A DNA stretch of 14,101 nt. Origin: an uncultured Prevotella sp. (lineage in GTDB: Bacteria > Bacteroidota > Bacteroidia > Bacteroidales > Bacteroidaceae). The notes under the pieces are model-generated. The model saw nothing but the letters and a program-made list of their open reading frames with translations. It made no database searches and had not been told where the DNA came from. Shown here piece by piece: positions 1-8,462 of this stretch; within the stretch, counting starts at the first letter, position 1, and each line of letters starts with the position of its first letter. The translations under genes were made by a program, and so were the position numbers. The stretch is from NCBI GenBank assembly GCA_934202525.1, contig CAKPYB010000062.1, positions 1 through 14,101 on the forward strand, read 5' to 3'.

Positions 1-72
1 CACCCTTAGCTCAGTTGGTAGAGCAACTGACTCTTAATCAGTGGGTCTAGGGTTCGAATCCCTAAGGGTGTA
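1..72 (+). tRNA. tRNA-Lys (anticodon CTT), first base outside the window
   Basis: The sequence folds as a full cloverleaf. The D-arm is 9-24. The anticodon stem is ACTGA/TCAGT, with loop CTCTTAA at 31-37 and anticodon CTT at 33-35, which reads the lysine codon AAG. The T-arm is 48-64 with loop TTCGAAT. Aligning the invariant T8 with base 7 shows that window base 1 is tRNA position 2, so the first acceptor base, which pairs with T71, lies just upstream. A72 is the discriminator. The 3' CCA is not encoded (CAA follows), so it must be added after transcription. Confidence 0.96.
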
Positions 73-73
73 C

Positions 74-108
74 AAAAAGAGCATTTCTTAACAGAAATGC
101 TCTTTTTT
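74..108 (+). terminator. Intrinsic terminator after tRNA-Lys, probably bidirectional
   Basis: An 11-bp perfect stem, AGAGCATTTCT (78-88) with AGAAATGCTCT (93-103), has a TAAC loop and runs into a T tract at 103-108. The flanking A tract at 74-78 extends the stem and gives a U run on the other strand. It could therefore also stop transcription arriving from the minus-strand genes at 283-1428. Confidence 0.9.
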
Positions 109-129
109 GTTTTATATTTCTCCCTACCA

Positions 130-175
130 TTTAATATCACCTTTAAATATTACTTTATATCTCTTTAAATATCAC
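130..175. repeat. Four degenerate AT-rich tandem units in a non-coding stretch
   Basis: Four head-to-tail units of about 10-13 bases resemble CTTTAAATATCAC: 130-140, 141-152, 153-162 and 163-175. The rest of 109-282 holds no ORF with coding character and no other recognisable site. The units may simply be a low-complexity spacer. Confidence 0.4.
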
Positions 176-282
176 AATAAAAAAGTTGCAGCCATCCAAA
201 GTTTACACCCAGACAACCGCAACCAATTTACCAATCAAAAATATCTAAAATCTTAATCCGCCATCATTACACAACTCTACTA

Positions 283-432
283 TCAACAGAAGAGCCAGTA
301 AAGAACTGCCAGCACGGCTATCATAACAACAGCTACCATTGCTTTAATCATGCAGGTAGCCACCTTCTTTAAGACAAACAGTCCTACAACAAGGACTACC
401 AATGCCAGCGCATAATATCCAAAATCATTCAT
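283..432 (-). CDS. Small two-helix membrane protein, unrecognised (49 aa)
   Basis: I do not recognise this protein. The minus-strand frame opens with ATG at 432-430, begins MNDFGYYALALVVLVVG and ends YWLFC before TGA at 285-283. Nearly the whole product is hydrophobic. One helix spans about residues 6-21, a short linker carries KK at 22-23, and a second helix spans about 28-48, so it should sit in the inner membrane. It lies 48 bases downstream of the pseudouridine synthase on the same strand and could be co-transcribed with it, with the terminator at 74-108 as the likely stop. Support comes only from clean hydrophobic composition, an ATG start and operon-like placement. A chance ORF is possible. 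Without it, 109-480 is an empty intergenic stretch. Confidence 0.55.
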   Translation of the reverse strand: MNDFGYYALALVVLVVGLFVLKKVATCMIKAMVAVVMIAVLAVLYWLFC

Positions 433-480
433 ATCACATTATTATATAGTAAAAACTACCAATCAGTATTCATCACCCTA

Positions 481-1428
481 TTAACGATCATTCTTTAATG
501 CCCTGCGGAATTCAGCCGGTATCGGAGTTTCAAATTCCATAGGCTGATGCGTTACGGGATGATAGAAACACAGCACATAGGCATGCAGGCACAAGCGCTG
601 GCATGGATCATCACCATTACCATACTTGATGTCACCACACACCGGATGCCCCATATCGGCCGTATGAACACGAATCTGATTTTTACGCCCCGTTTCGAGT
701 TTGAACTCCACCAGAGAATGAGCCGTTGTACGCTCTAATGTATGGAAATGGGTAACAGCATACTTGCCGCCATTATCCGTATCACTACTGTAAGTAATAT
801 AAGCCTTGTTATCTTTCAGCCAGTTGGCAACGGTACCTTCATCTTCTTCCATCTCTCCGGAAACCAGAGCCACATATCTGCGGTCGTACACATTATGATG
901 CCAATCATCCTCCAAAGCCAGTTCCGTCTGCTTATCCTTGGCATAAATCATCAAGCCCGAAGTATCACGGTCAAGTCGGTGCACTACATGCGCCTGGCAG
1001 TTCTGGCGAGTCTTATGAAAATAATCATCAAGTACCGTTTTCACATTCAGAGTAGAATGACCAGCTGCCATACTCAAGATACCAATGTTTTTCTCGACAA
1101 CAATCAGATATCTGTCTTCATAAACAATCTTAAGGTATCTGCTTTTAAATACCTCCTGATTCTTCTTTGTCTTGCTCACACTCACCTTCATACCCGGCTT
1201 CAGGGCATAATCAAACTGGGTAATGGTTTTGCCATTTACCTTGATTCCCCTACCCTGCAGAGTCTGCTTCACCTTAGTCTTGCTAGGTCCCTTCACATTC
1301 TCCATTAGCCATTCCAGCAACGGAGCAGGTTTTTCTACCTTGTAATGCTCATATTCATTTGGGGTTCCGTAGCCATAAGCATTATTGGTATGCTTATTAA
1401 AATTTCCTTTTCTATTTTGTTGTCTCAT
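481..1428 (-). CDS. RluA-family RNA pseudouridine synthase with N-terminal S4 domain
   Basis: This enzyme converts specific uridines in structured RNA, probably 23S rRNA, to pseudouridine in the cytoplasm. An S4-like RNA-binding domain covers about residues 37-90, followed by the RluA catalytic fold from about 98 to 305. The family motif HRLDRDTSG lies at 150-158, with D153 as the catalytic aspartate. The later motifs GRKNQIRVH (247-255) and HPVCGDIKYG (261-270) are also present. The first 30 residues are basic, rich in Asn and Gln, and probably disordered. The length of 315 residues is normal for RluA/RluD relatives. The exact target site cannot be read from sequence; RluD-, RluC- and RluA-type specificity are all possible. 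A strong promoter lies about 70 bases upstream at 1500-1530. A small membrane-protein ORF follows downstream. Confidence 0.93.
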   Translation of the reverse strand: MRQQNRKGNFNKHTNNAYGYGTPNEYEHYKVEKPAPLLEWLMENVKGPSKTKVKQTLQGRGIKVNGKTITQFDYALKPGMKVSVSKTKKNQEVFKSRYLKIVYEDRYLIVVEKNIGILSMAAGHSTLNVKTVLDDYFHKTRQNCQAHVVHRLDRDTSGLMIYAKDKQTELALEDDWHHNVYDRRYVALVSGEMEEDEGTVANWLKDNKAYITYSSDTDNGGKYAVTHFHTLERTTAHSLVEFKLETGRKNQIRVHTADMGHPVCGDIKYGNGDDPCQRLCLHAYVLCFYHPVTHQPMEFETPIPAEFRRALKNDR

Positions 1429-1499
1429 ATTGTTACCGATATCATTTTCTTAACATAAAAAACACAGAATCAATGCTGCATTTTCTCCGTTTCAGCCTA

Positions 1500-1530
1500 C
1501 AAAAGTAAGACTTTTCTGCAAAATAACAAA
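1500..1530 (-). promoter_or_regulatory. Bacteroidota-type promoter for the pseudouridine synthase
   Basis: Read on the minus strand, a TTTG box (1530-1527) is followed after 19 bases by TACTTTTG (1507-1500). This is an exact match to the Bacteroidota primary sigma consensus TTTG-N19-21-TAnnTTTG. Transcription should start near 1493, giving a leader of about 65 bases. Confidence 0.75.
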
Positions 1531-1578
1531 AAGCCACCATGTTTTTAACTAAAAATTAGTAACTTTTGCCAATAAATC

Positions 1579-1609
1579 ATTGTGTTTCAAATATTTTTTT
1601 GTAATTTTG
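1579..1609 (+). promoter_or_regulatory. Bacteroidota-type promoter for the small membrane-protein pair
   Basis: ATTG (1579-1582), a one-base variant of TTTG, lies 19 bases before TAATTTTG (1602-1609), which matches TAnnTTTG exactly. The start codon at 1632 is 23 bases beyond the box, so the leader should be short. This promoter is divergent from the one at 1500-1530. Confidence 0.7.
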
Positions 1610-1631
1610 CAGCTGAATAACAGAAATTGCA

Positions 1632-1859
1632 ATGACGCAAAGAGAAGATAAAGAAAGAAACAAAACTGCCCGAGAATGTCTCGGAAAGTTTTTCTACGAC
1701 CTTGCCAAGACATGTTTCTTGGTCATGGTTGCAGGTAATGCCGTCACGATATATTCTGATGGCGAATTAAAAATCTTCAATATTACCAGTATAATTATTG
1801 GTTTATTCCTTACTTGGCTTTTTGCATATATTGCTAATAAGGTATTAATAAAAAAATAA
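1632..1859 (+). CDS. Small two-helix membrane protein, unknown function (75 aa)
   Basis: I cannot assign a function. The protein starts MTQREDKERNKTARECLGKF, a highly charged cytoplasmic-looking tail of about 22 residues. A first hydrophobic helix spans about 24-41, a short loop holds DGE (43-45), and a second helix spans about 51-69 (ITSIIIGLFLTWLFAYI). The C-terminus is basic (KVLIKK). Both termini would then face the cytoplasm. A good promoter lies 23 bases upstream, and the next gene begins 4 bases after the stop, so the two are almost certainly one transcript. Compact proteins of this shape are common near core genes in Bacteroidales and carry only DUF names. From memory it resembles the DUF6722 type, but I could not verify that. 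Confidence 0.8.
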   Translation: MTQREDKERNKTARECLGKFFYDLAKTCFLVMVAGNAVTIYSDGELKIFNITSIIIGLFLTWLFAYIANKVLIKK

Positions 1860-1863
1860 AATT

Positions 1864-1974
1864 ATGGGAGAAGGTTTAACAATTATATTTTCCATTATAT
1901 TGGTACCTGCACTGGGGTTTGCCATTTGGCTTCGTACTCCGCAGGGTGAGCGTTTCTTGAAAAGTCTAGACTAA
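1864..1974 (+). CDS. Very small single-helix membrane protein (36 aa), paired with the preceding gene
   Basis: This ORF is too short for most gene finders. It opens with ATG 4 bases after the upstream stop and reads MGEGLTIIFSIILVPALGFA, then a positively charged tail IWLRTPQGERFLKSLD. One transmembrane helix spans about residues 5-24, and the Arg/Lys-rich C-terminus should stay in the cytoplasm. The spacing to the 75-residue gene, the clean hydrophobic-then-basic layout and the shared promoter argue that it is real and translated together with its partner. Possible roles include a subunit or regulator of a membrane complex, but nothing in the sequence decides this. The next gene, an ABC-F ATPase, starts 72 bases later. 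I saw no terminator or good promoter in that gap, so read-through is likely. Confidence 0.7.
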   Translation: MGEGLTIIFSIILVPALGFAIWLRTPQGERFLKSLD

Positions 1975-2040
1975 CAACTCGATTCTTTCAAGGCATTAAT
2001 AGTAGTAAAAAAAAACAAAAATAAAAGTACAGAATAATAA

Positions 2041-3663
<1,623 letters not shown>

Positions 3664-3720
3664 ACAGAAAGTTATTCTGCTGTTTTAAACAGCAACCACA
3701 AATTATCTTATAATTTAATT

Positions 3721-3757
3721 GTGCCAATTCGATGAGAATCGGGTTGGCACACTTTTT
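3721..3757 (+). terminator. Intrinsic terminator hairpin between the ABC-F gene and grpE
   Basis: GTGCCAATTCGAT (3721-3733) pairs with ATCGGGTTGGCAC (3738-3750) over 13 positions, two of them G-U, with a GAGA tetraloop. The T tract at 3753-3757 follows. It most likely ends the ABC-F transcript. If a promoter lies in the AT-rich stretch around 3703-3720, the same hairpin would sit in the grpE leader. Confidence 0.75.
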
Positions 3758-3784
3758 GTCAAACAACCAATAACAAGAATTATC

Positions 3785-4426
3785 ATGTTTAAAAAATTTA
3801 AGACTATGTCAAAAGAAAAAGAAATCAATATAGAGGACGGAAACGTTCAGGAGACTGTTCAGAATGAAAATAATGAGCAGACAACTCAAAATGAAAATAC
3901 TGAGGAAAATCAGAATACTGACAACAAGGCAGAAGAAGGTGACAACAATACAGACGCTGCTGACAAGAAGGCAGAAGAGATTGATCCTTTAACAAAAGCA
4001 CAGCAAGAGGTAGAGGAACTCAAGAAACAGTTGCTCTATAAGACTGCTGAGTTTGAGAATTACCGCAAGCGTACCCTCAAAGAGAAAGCAGAACTGATTT
4101 TGAATGGCGGCGAGAAGACTGTAGCTGCTATTCTGCCTATTCTCGACGACTTTGAGCGTGCCATCGCTGACAAGAGCGAAGACCCTAAGGCTATCAAGGA
4201 AGGTGTCCAGATGATTTTCAACAAGTTCGTAAAGACACTCGAAGGTCTTGGCGTAAAGAAGATTGAAACCAACGACAAGGATTTCGATGTAGATTTCCAC
4301 GAGGCTATTGCTATGGTTCCGGGAATGGGCGATGACAAGAAGGGAAAGATTATTGACTGCGTCCAGACAGGTTATACGATGAACGACAAGGTGATTCGCC
4401 ATGCCAAGGTAGCTGTAGGTCAGTAA
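3785..4426 (+). CDS. grpE: GrpE, nucleotide exchange factor for DnaK
   Basis: GrpE releases ADP from the Hsp70 chaperone DnaK and so resets its substrate cycle in the cytoplasm. The first 60-70 residues are a low-complexity acidic tail rich in Asn, Gln, Glu and Asp. A long helix with coiled-coil character follows (LTKAQQEVEELKKQLLYKTA, then EFENYRKR). The family landmarks LPILDDFERA, FDVDFHEA and GYTMNDKVIRHAKVAV complete the head domain. ATG at 3785 gives 213 residues starting MFKKFKTMSKEK. The in-frame ATG at 3806 gives 206 residues and is equally plausible. An upstream TTG at 3719 was rejected because it sits against the terminator hairpin. dnaJ follows 84 bases later on the same strand, the expected partner pairing; dnaK is not in the window. 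I saw no CIRCE-like operator upstream. Confidence 0.95.
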   Translation: MFKKFKTMSKEKEINIEDGNVQETVQNENNEQTTQNENTEENQNTDNKAEEGDNNTDAADKKAEEIDPLTKAQQEVEELKKQLLYKTAEFENYRKRTLKEKAELILNGGEKTVAAILPILDDFERAIADKSEDPKAIKEGVQMIFNKFVKTLEGLGVKKIETNDKDFDVDFHEAIAMVPGMGDDKKGKIIDCVQTGYTMNDKVIRHAKVAVGQ

Positions 4427-4510
4427 GAAAGAAATATCAAGAATTATTTTTCAAAATCCAGAACATTCTATTAGAATTCTGTAAGAAAATTCAATATTTG
4501 AAATAAGCAA

Positions 4511-5674
4511 ATGGCTAAGAGAGACTATTATGAGGTGCTGGGCGTAGACAAGTCGGCATCAGAAGACGAAATAAAGAAGGCGTATCGAAAGATTGCCATC
4601 AAGTATCATCCAGACCGCAACCCTGGCAACAAAGAGGCGGAAGAGAAATTCAAGGAAGCTGCCGAAGCTTACGAAGTTCTCCACGATGCCCAGAAGCGCC
4701 AGCAGTATGACCAGTTTGGTTTCGACGGCCCACAAGGTGGATTCGGCGGATTTGGCGGTGGTGCCAGCATGGACATGAACGACATCTTCTCTATGTTTGG
4801 AGATATCTTTGGCGGACACGGCGGTTTCAGCGGCTTTGGTGGCGGCGGTTTCGGTGGCGGCTCACAGAAGCGGGTTTACCAGGGTGGTGACCTTCGCGTA
4901 AGAGTAAAGCTTACTCTTCAGGAAGCAGCAACAGGTGTTACCAAGCGCTTCAAGATTCGCAAGGATGTAACTTGCTCTGCATGTCACGGAACAGGTTGCG
5001 AAGGTGGTGTCGAGCCAGAAACATGTCCGGAATGTCATGGAAGCGGCTATGTATTAAAGACCGTACGCAGCATGTTCGGCATGATGCAAACTCAGGCTGC
5101 CTGTACAAAATGTGGCGGTGAGGGAACTATCATCAAGAACAAATGTAAAGAATGCGGTGGCGACGGAATCGTGAAGGGCGAGGAACTCGTTGAAATCAAC
5201 ATTCCTGCAGGTGTTGACAACGATATGGTTGTTACCGTTGAAGGAAAGGGTAACCAAGGCAAGCACAATGGTCTCTACGGAAACCTACAGGTAATGGTAA
5301 GCGTAGAAAAGAACGATGATTTCGAGCGTGTTGGTCAGGACTTATACCATAATCTTGTTCTTGACTTTGCAACTGCCACTTTGGGTGGCGAGGTAGAAGT
5401 CCCTACCTTGGATGGTAAGACGAAGATCAAAATAGAACCTGGCACACAACCTGGCAAACAGATTCGTTTGCGTGGCAAAGGTATGCCGGCTATTAAGGGA
5501 TATGGTTATGGCCGTGGTGATATTATCGTCAATATTACCGTTTTCGTACCTACCTCTCTGACCAAGGAAGAAAAGGATCTTGTTGTGAAATTCAAGGAAT
5601 GCGATAATTTCAAAGCAGATAATGCAGAGAAGAAATCTCTCTTTGAAAGTTTCAAGAATCTCTTTAAAAAATAA
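4511..5674 (+). CDS. dnaJ: DnaJ, class A Hsp40 co-chaperone
   Basis: DnaJ binds unfolded clients, delivers them to DnaK and stimulates DnaK ATP hydrolysis. The J domain covers about residues 4-70, with the essential HPD at 33-35. A Gly/Phe-rich linker runs from about 70 to 118 and includes the [12 protein letters not shown] segment at 91-102, which in relatives contacts the J domain. Four zinc-binding repeats of the CxxCxGxG type are complete: 155-162, 172-179, 198-205 and 212-219. These form the two zinc centres of class A proteins. Two beta-barrel client-binding domains and a short dimerisation tail follow. The length of 387 residues is typical. The gene is probably co-transcribed with grpE. 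A 56-base hairpin lies after the stop, before folC. Confidence 0.97.
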   Translation: MAKRDYYEVLGVDKSASEDEIKKAYRKIAIKYHPDRNPGNKEAEEKFKEAAEAYEVLHDAQKRQQYDQFGFDGPQGGFGGFGGGASMDMNDIFSMFGDIFGGHGGFSGFGGGGFGGGSQKRVYQGGDLRVRVKLTLQEAATGVTKRFKIRKDVTCSACHGTGCEGGVEPETCPECHGSGYVLKTVRSMFGMMQTQAACTKCGGEGTIIKNKCKECGGDGIVKGEELVEINIPAGVDNDMVVTVEGKGNQGKHNGLYGNLQVMVSVEKNDDFERVGQDLYHNLVLDFATATLGGEVEVPTLDGKTKIKIEPGTQPGKQIRLRGKGMPAIKGYGYGRGDIIVNITVFVPTSLTKEEKDLVVKFKECDNFKADNAEKKSLFESFKNLFKK

Positions 5675-5686
5675 ACAGTAAAGAGC

Positions 5687-5742
5687 AATCCCCGAAGAGG
5701 GCGAACTATCTTCGAAAGAACGGTTCGCTCTTTTCGGGGATT
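5687..5742 (+). terminator. Long inter-gene hairpin between dnaJ and folC (no U tract)
   Basis: AATCCCCG (5687-5694) pairs with CGGGGATT (5735-5742), AAGA (5695-5698) with TCTT (5729-5732), and GCGAAC (5701-5706) with GTTCGC (5723-5728), with two-base bulges between the segments. A smaller TCTT/AAGA hairpin fits in the loop. No T run follows, so it is not a classical intrinsic terminator. It may be a partial terminator, an RNase barrier or a 3' end formed by processing. Its position 12 bases after the dnaJ stop fits any of these. Confidence 0.6.
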
Positions 5743-5774
5743 ATCTGTATATATAATAAGGTATAACATATAAC

Positions 5775-7013
5775 ATGAATTATCAAGAAACTGTTGAATA
5801 TCTTTTCACCAGCACGCCGGTTTTTGAAAAGATTGGAGCCAAGGCATACAAACCTGGGCTTGATACGATGTATAAAATGGATGAACACTTCGGACATCCT
5901 CATAACCAATATAAATGTATCCACATTGCAGGAACCAACGGAAAAGGTTCATCATCCCATACCCTTGCTGCAATCCTGCAGAGCCAGGGCTATAAGGTCG
6001 GCCTGTTCACATCTCCACATCTTGTAGATTTCAGAGAACGCATTCGCGTAAATGGTGAGATGGTAAGCGAAGAGTATGTAATCGACTTTGTAGAAAACAA
6101 CCGGAAATTCTTCGAACCGCTACATCCTTCGTTCTTTGAACTGACCACCATGATGGCATTTCAGTATTTTGCAGAACAAAAGGTAGACTTTGCCGTCATC
6201 GAAGTTGGATTGGGAGGAAGACTGGATAGTACCAACATTATCACTCCTATTCTATCCGTTATCACGAACATCAGTTTTGACCACACCCAATTCCTCGGGA
6301 ATACACTCGGCGAGATTGCAGGCGAAAAGGCGGGTATCATCAAGCCACAGATTCCTGTCGTTATTGGCGAATGGAACGAAGAGACCCAACCTGTATTCAT
6401 CAAGAAAGCCCATGAGCAGAATTCTCCTATCCATTTTGCACATGCAACTGACGCAGACATGAACTTCGAACTGAAAGGCAACTATCAGAAAAAGAACTTC
6501 AGCACCATATCCACAGCCGTAGAATGCCTGAAAGAAGAAGGAATAAAAATAAAAGATGAAAGCATCAAGAACGGCTTCGAACATGTATGCGAGCTGACAG
6601 GCTTACGTGGCAGATGGGAAAAGCTCAACGAGCACCCTCTCACCATCTGTGATACAGGACATAATCTTGCCGGATGGGAGTATCTGGAACCTCAGATTGC
6701 ATCCATCAAAGCCGATACGAAACATATTGTCTTCGGAATGGTTGATGACAAAGATGTAGAGCATGTAATGGGACTATTAGAAAAGTTGCCAAAAGAAAGC
6801 ACGATTTTCTATTGGACACAGCCATCAACAAAAAGAGCGATACCGGTAGACAAATTATACGGATACGCACAAAAGCACGGCTTGAACGGAACATGCTATC
6901 AAACTATCTCACAAGCATTTAACGCAGCTGAATCAAACGCAAAAAAAGATGATTTTATCTTTATTGGCGGATCAAGTTACGTCGTTGCCGATTTGCTATC
7001 AGAATCATTTTAG
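5775..7013 (+). CDS. folC: FolC, folylpolyglutamate synthase / dihydrofolate synthase
   Basis: FolC ligates L-glutamate to dihydropteroate and/or adds further glutamates to folates, using ATP, in the cytoplasm. This is the step that completes and retains folate cofactors. The Mur-ligase-like ATP loop GTNGKGS is at residues 53-59. TSPHL (79-83), DFRERIRVNG (85-94), EVGLGGRLDSTN (143-154) and the SFDHTQFLG segment (167-175) are family hallmarks. K185 in EKAGI is the position of the lysine that is carbamylated in Mur-type ligases. The C-terminal domain carries CDTGHN (292-297), a variant of the usual DGAHN. The length of 412 residues is normal. Whether it performs both activities cannot be judged from sequence alone. 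It is separated from dnaJ by the hairpin at 5687-5742. I saw no clear promoter of its own. Confidence 0.94.
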   Translation: MNYQETVEYLFTSTPVFEKIGAKAYKPGLDTMYKMDEHFGHPHNQYKCIHIAGTNGKGSSSHTLAAILQSQGYKVGLFTSPHLVDFRERIRVNGEMVSEEYVIDFVENNRKFFEPLHPSFFELTTMMAFQYFAEQKVDFAVIEVGLGGRLDSTNIITPILSVITNISFDHTQFLGNTLGEIAGEKAGIIKPQIPVVIGEWNEETQPVFIKKAHEQNSPIHFAHATDADMNFELKGNYQKKNFSTISTAVECLKEEGIKIKDESIKNGFEHVCELTGLRGRWEKLNEHPLTICDTGHNLAGWEYLEPQIASIKADTKHIVFGMVDDKDVEHVMGLLEKLPKESTIFYWTQPSTKRAIPVDKLYGYAQKHGLNGTCYQTISQAFNAAESNAKKDDFIFIGGSSYVVADLLSESF

Positions 7014-7043
7014 GATTTTTTAAATCAAAAAGTTCATAAAATA

Positions 7044-7114
7044 TTTGTAATACTCATTTTTTTTTAGTTACTTTGCAGTACATTACTTAAACCAAAGTAA
7101 GGTAACTAAAAAAA
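7044..7114 (+). promoter_or_regulatory. Promoter of the galM-permease-galK cluster, overlapped by inverted repeats
   Basis: TTTG (7044-7047) lies 20 bases before TTACTTTG (7068-7075), a good Bacteroidota promoter with transcription expected near 7082. Two inverted repeats overlie it. TTTTTTTAGTTAC (7059-7071) pairs with GTAACTAAAAAAA (7102-7114), and TTACTTTG (7068-7075) pairs with CAAAGTAA (7093-7100). A third TTACTT copy lies at 7083-7088. The arms cover the -7 box and the 5' leader, so they could be repressor half-sites or alternative RNA/DNA pairings. Confidence 0.65.
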
Positions 7115-7124
7115 GTGAGATATT

Positions 7125-8210
7125 ATGAATACAGAACCAGCAAATAAGTGTGGTTTGAAAAGAGAAGATTTTCAGACCACAGTGAATGGCAAGAAGACTG
7201 ATCTCTTCGTGTTAAGAAACAAGCAAGGCAACGAAGTTGCAGTGACTAACTATGGTGGAGCAGTCGTAGCCATCATGATGCCTGACAAGGATGGCAACTA
7301 TGCCAACCTCATCCAGGGTCATGACAACATACAGGACGTCATCAACTCACCAGAGCCATTCTTGAGTGTGCTCATCGGTCGTTATGGCAACCGTATTAAA
7401 GAAGGCAAGTTCATACTTCACGGCAAGGAGTATCACTTGGCATGCAACGATGGTCCCAACCACCTGCATGGTGGACCTACAGGTTTCCACACCAAGGTTT
7501 GGGATGCAACCCGCATGAGTGATAGCGCTGTCGTGTTGAAATACACGAGCCCTTATGGTGAAGAAGGATTCACAGGTGAGTTGACCGTTTGGGTAGCTTA
7601 CACCTTGACTGACGACAATGAGTTCGTTATCAAGTATCAGGCTACAACCAACAAGACAACCATCTGCAACCTGACACATCACGCTTTCTTCTCAATCCAG
7701 GGTATTGCTAATCCTACCCCAACAGTTGACAATATCATCTGTGAGGTAAACGCAAACTACTATCTCCCTATTGATAAGTATTCTATCCCTACAGGTGAGA
7801 TTTTGAAGGTTGAGGGCACACCATTTGATTTCCGTACACCAAAGCCAATTGGTCAGGACATCAATGCAGACAACGAGCAGATCAAGAATGGTCAGGGCTA
7901 TGACCACAACTATGTATTGAACAAGACAGAAGAAGGTGAGTTGAGTTTCGCTGCCCGTATAAAAGACCCTGTAAGCTGCCGTACCATGGAGGTTTATACC
8001 ACAGAACCAGGTTTGCAGATGTACACAGGTAATTTCCTTGCAGGTATCTCAGGACAGTTTGGTGCAACATTCCCACGTCGCAGTGCAGTCTGCTTCGAGG
8101 CACAGAAGTTCCCAGACACTCCAAATCACACCTATTTCCCAAGTTGCAGATTAAATCCGGGTGAAACATACACCCAGAAGACAATCTATAAGTTTGGAAT
8201 TGACAAATAA
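7125..8210 (+). CDS. galM: Aldose 1-epimerase (galactose mutarotase), cytoplasmic
   Basis: GalM interconverts the beta and alpha anomers of galactose or glucose. Galactokinase uses the alpha form. There is no signal peptide, so it should work in the cytoplasm. Family motifs are in order: IGRYGNRI (84-91), HLHGG (113-117, H115), LTHHAFF (183-189) with H186 as the expected general acid, GYDHN (258-262, D260), YTTEPGLQMYTGN (291-303) and CFEAQKFPD (323-331) with E325 as the expected general base. The usual TNHSYFNLxG block reads THHAFFSIQG here, so the conserved Asn next to the catalytic His is His185. It is first in a run with an FHS permease and galK and has its own promoter at 7044. A second mutarotase with a lipoprotein signal lies at 11257. 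Confidence 0.95.
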   Translation: MNTEPANKCGLKREDFQTTVNGKKTDLFVLRNKQGNEVAVTNYGGAVVAIMMPDKDGNYANLIQGHDNIQDVINSPEPFLSVLIGRYGNRIKEGKFILHGKEYHLACNDGPNHLHGGPTGFHTKVWDATRMSDSAVVLKYTSPYGEEGFTGELTVWVAYTLTDDNEFVIKYQATTNKTTICNLTHHAFFSIQGIANPTPTVDNIICEVNANYYLPIDKYSIPTGEILKVEGTPFDFRTPKPIGQDINADNEQIKNGQGYDHNYVLNKTEEGELSFAARIKDPVSCRTMEVYTTEPGLQMYTGNFLAGISGQFGATFPRRSAVCFEAQKFPDTPNHTYFPSCRLNPGETYTQKTIYKFGIDK

Positions 8211-8223
8211 ATCAGAATAAATC

Positions 8224-8260
8224 ATGGAGCAAGTACTCTAAACAGCACTTGCTCCATTTT
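8224..8260 (+). terminator. Terminator-like hairpin after galM
   Basis: ATGGAGCAAGT (8224-8234) pairs perfectly with ACTTGCTCCAT (8247-8257), with a 12-base loop. Only a four-base T run (8257-8260) follows, so termination may be partial. That would lower expression of the permease and galK relative to galM. A second, weaker hairpin (CGCGCT 8261-8266 with AGCGCG 8286-8291) comes straight after. Confidence 0.7.
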
Positions 8261-8298
8261 CGCGCTTGAATGACAAAACTCATCCAGCGCGACAACAA

Positions 8299-8404
8299 TC
8301 TTAAAGAGAAGTCTTAACGTCTTTAAAGAAGAAACAACCTCTTAGAAGAAAAGAGTAGCAACCTCTTTACCATAAAAGAGAATTAATAACCTCTTCAAAA
8401 AGAG
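8299..8404 (+). repeat. Array of short CTCTT/AAGAG hairpins in the permease leader
   Basis: The stretch between galM and the permease repeats a pattern of CTCTT followed by AAAGAG. The clear units are CCTCTT-AGAAG-AAAAGAG (8338-8355), CCTCTT-TACCAT-AAAAGAG (8362-8380) and CCTCTT-C-AAAAAGAG (8390-8404). Two looser units lie at 8299-8308 and 8312-8332. Each can form a 5-6-bp hairpin, and the spacing is 20-28 bases. No ORF of convincing quality occupies 8211-8462. Confidence 0.5.
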
Positions 8405-8462
8405 TATAAACAAGCTTTTCGCAAATAATAATAACAAATAACAATATCAACTATCAAAAAAA

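Noticed and set aside
742..1308. 188-codon open frame on the plus strand opposite the pseudouridine synthase
   Set aside because: It is antisense to a well-conserved gene, has no recognisable domain, and its composition is explained by the codon pattern of the real gene.
3679..3693. Inverted repeat GCTGTTT-T-AAACAGC after the ABC-F stop
   Set aside because: The loop would be a single base, there is no T tract, and the real terminator lies about 30 bases further on.
3719..3784. Upstream TTG start extending GrpE by 22 residues
   Set aside because: The extension runs straight through the terminator hairpin at 3721-3757, and the added residues resemble nothing in GrpE. ATG at 3785 or 3806 is far more plausible.
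8270..8317. 15-codon leader peptide frame upstream of the permease
   Set aside because: It starts inside a hairpin, shows no run of regulatory codons, and no attenuator pairing depends on it. A frame this short is expected by chance.
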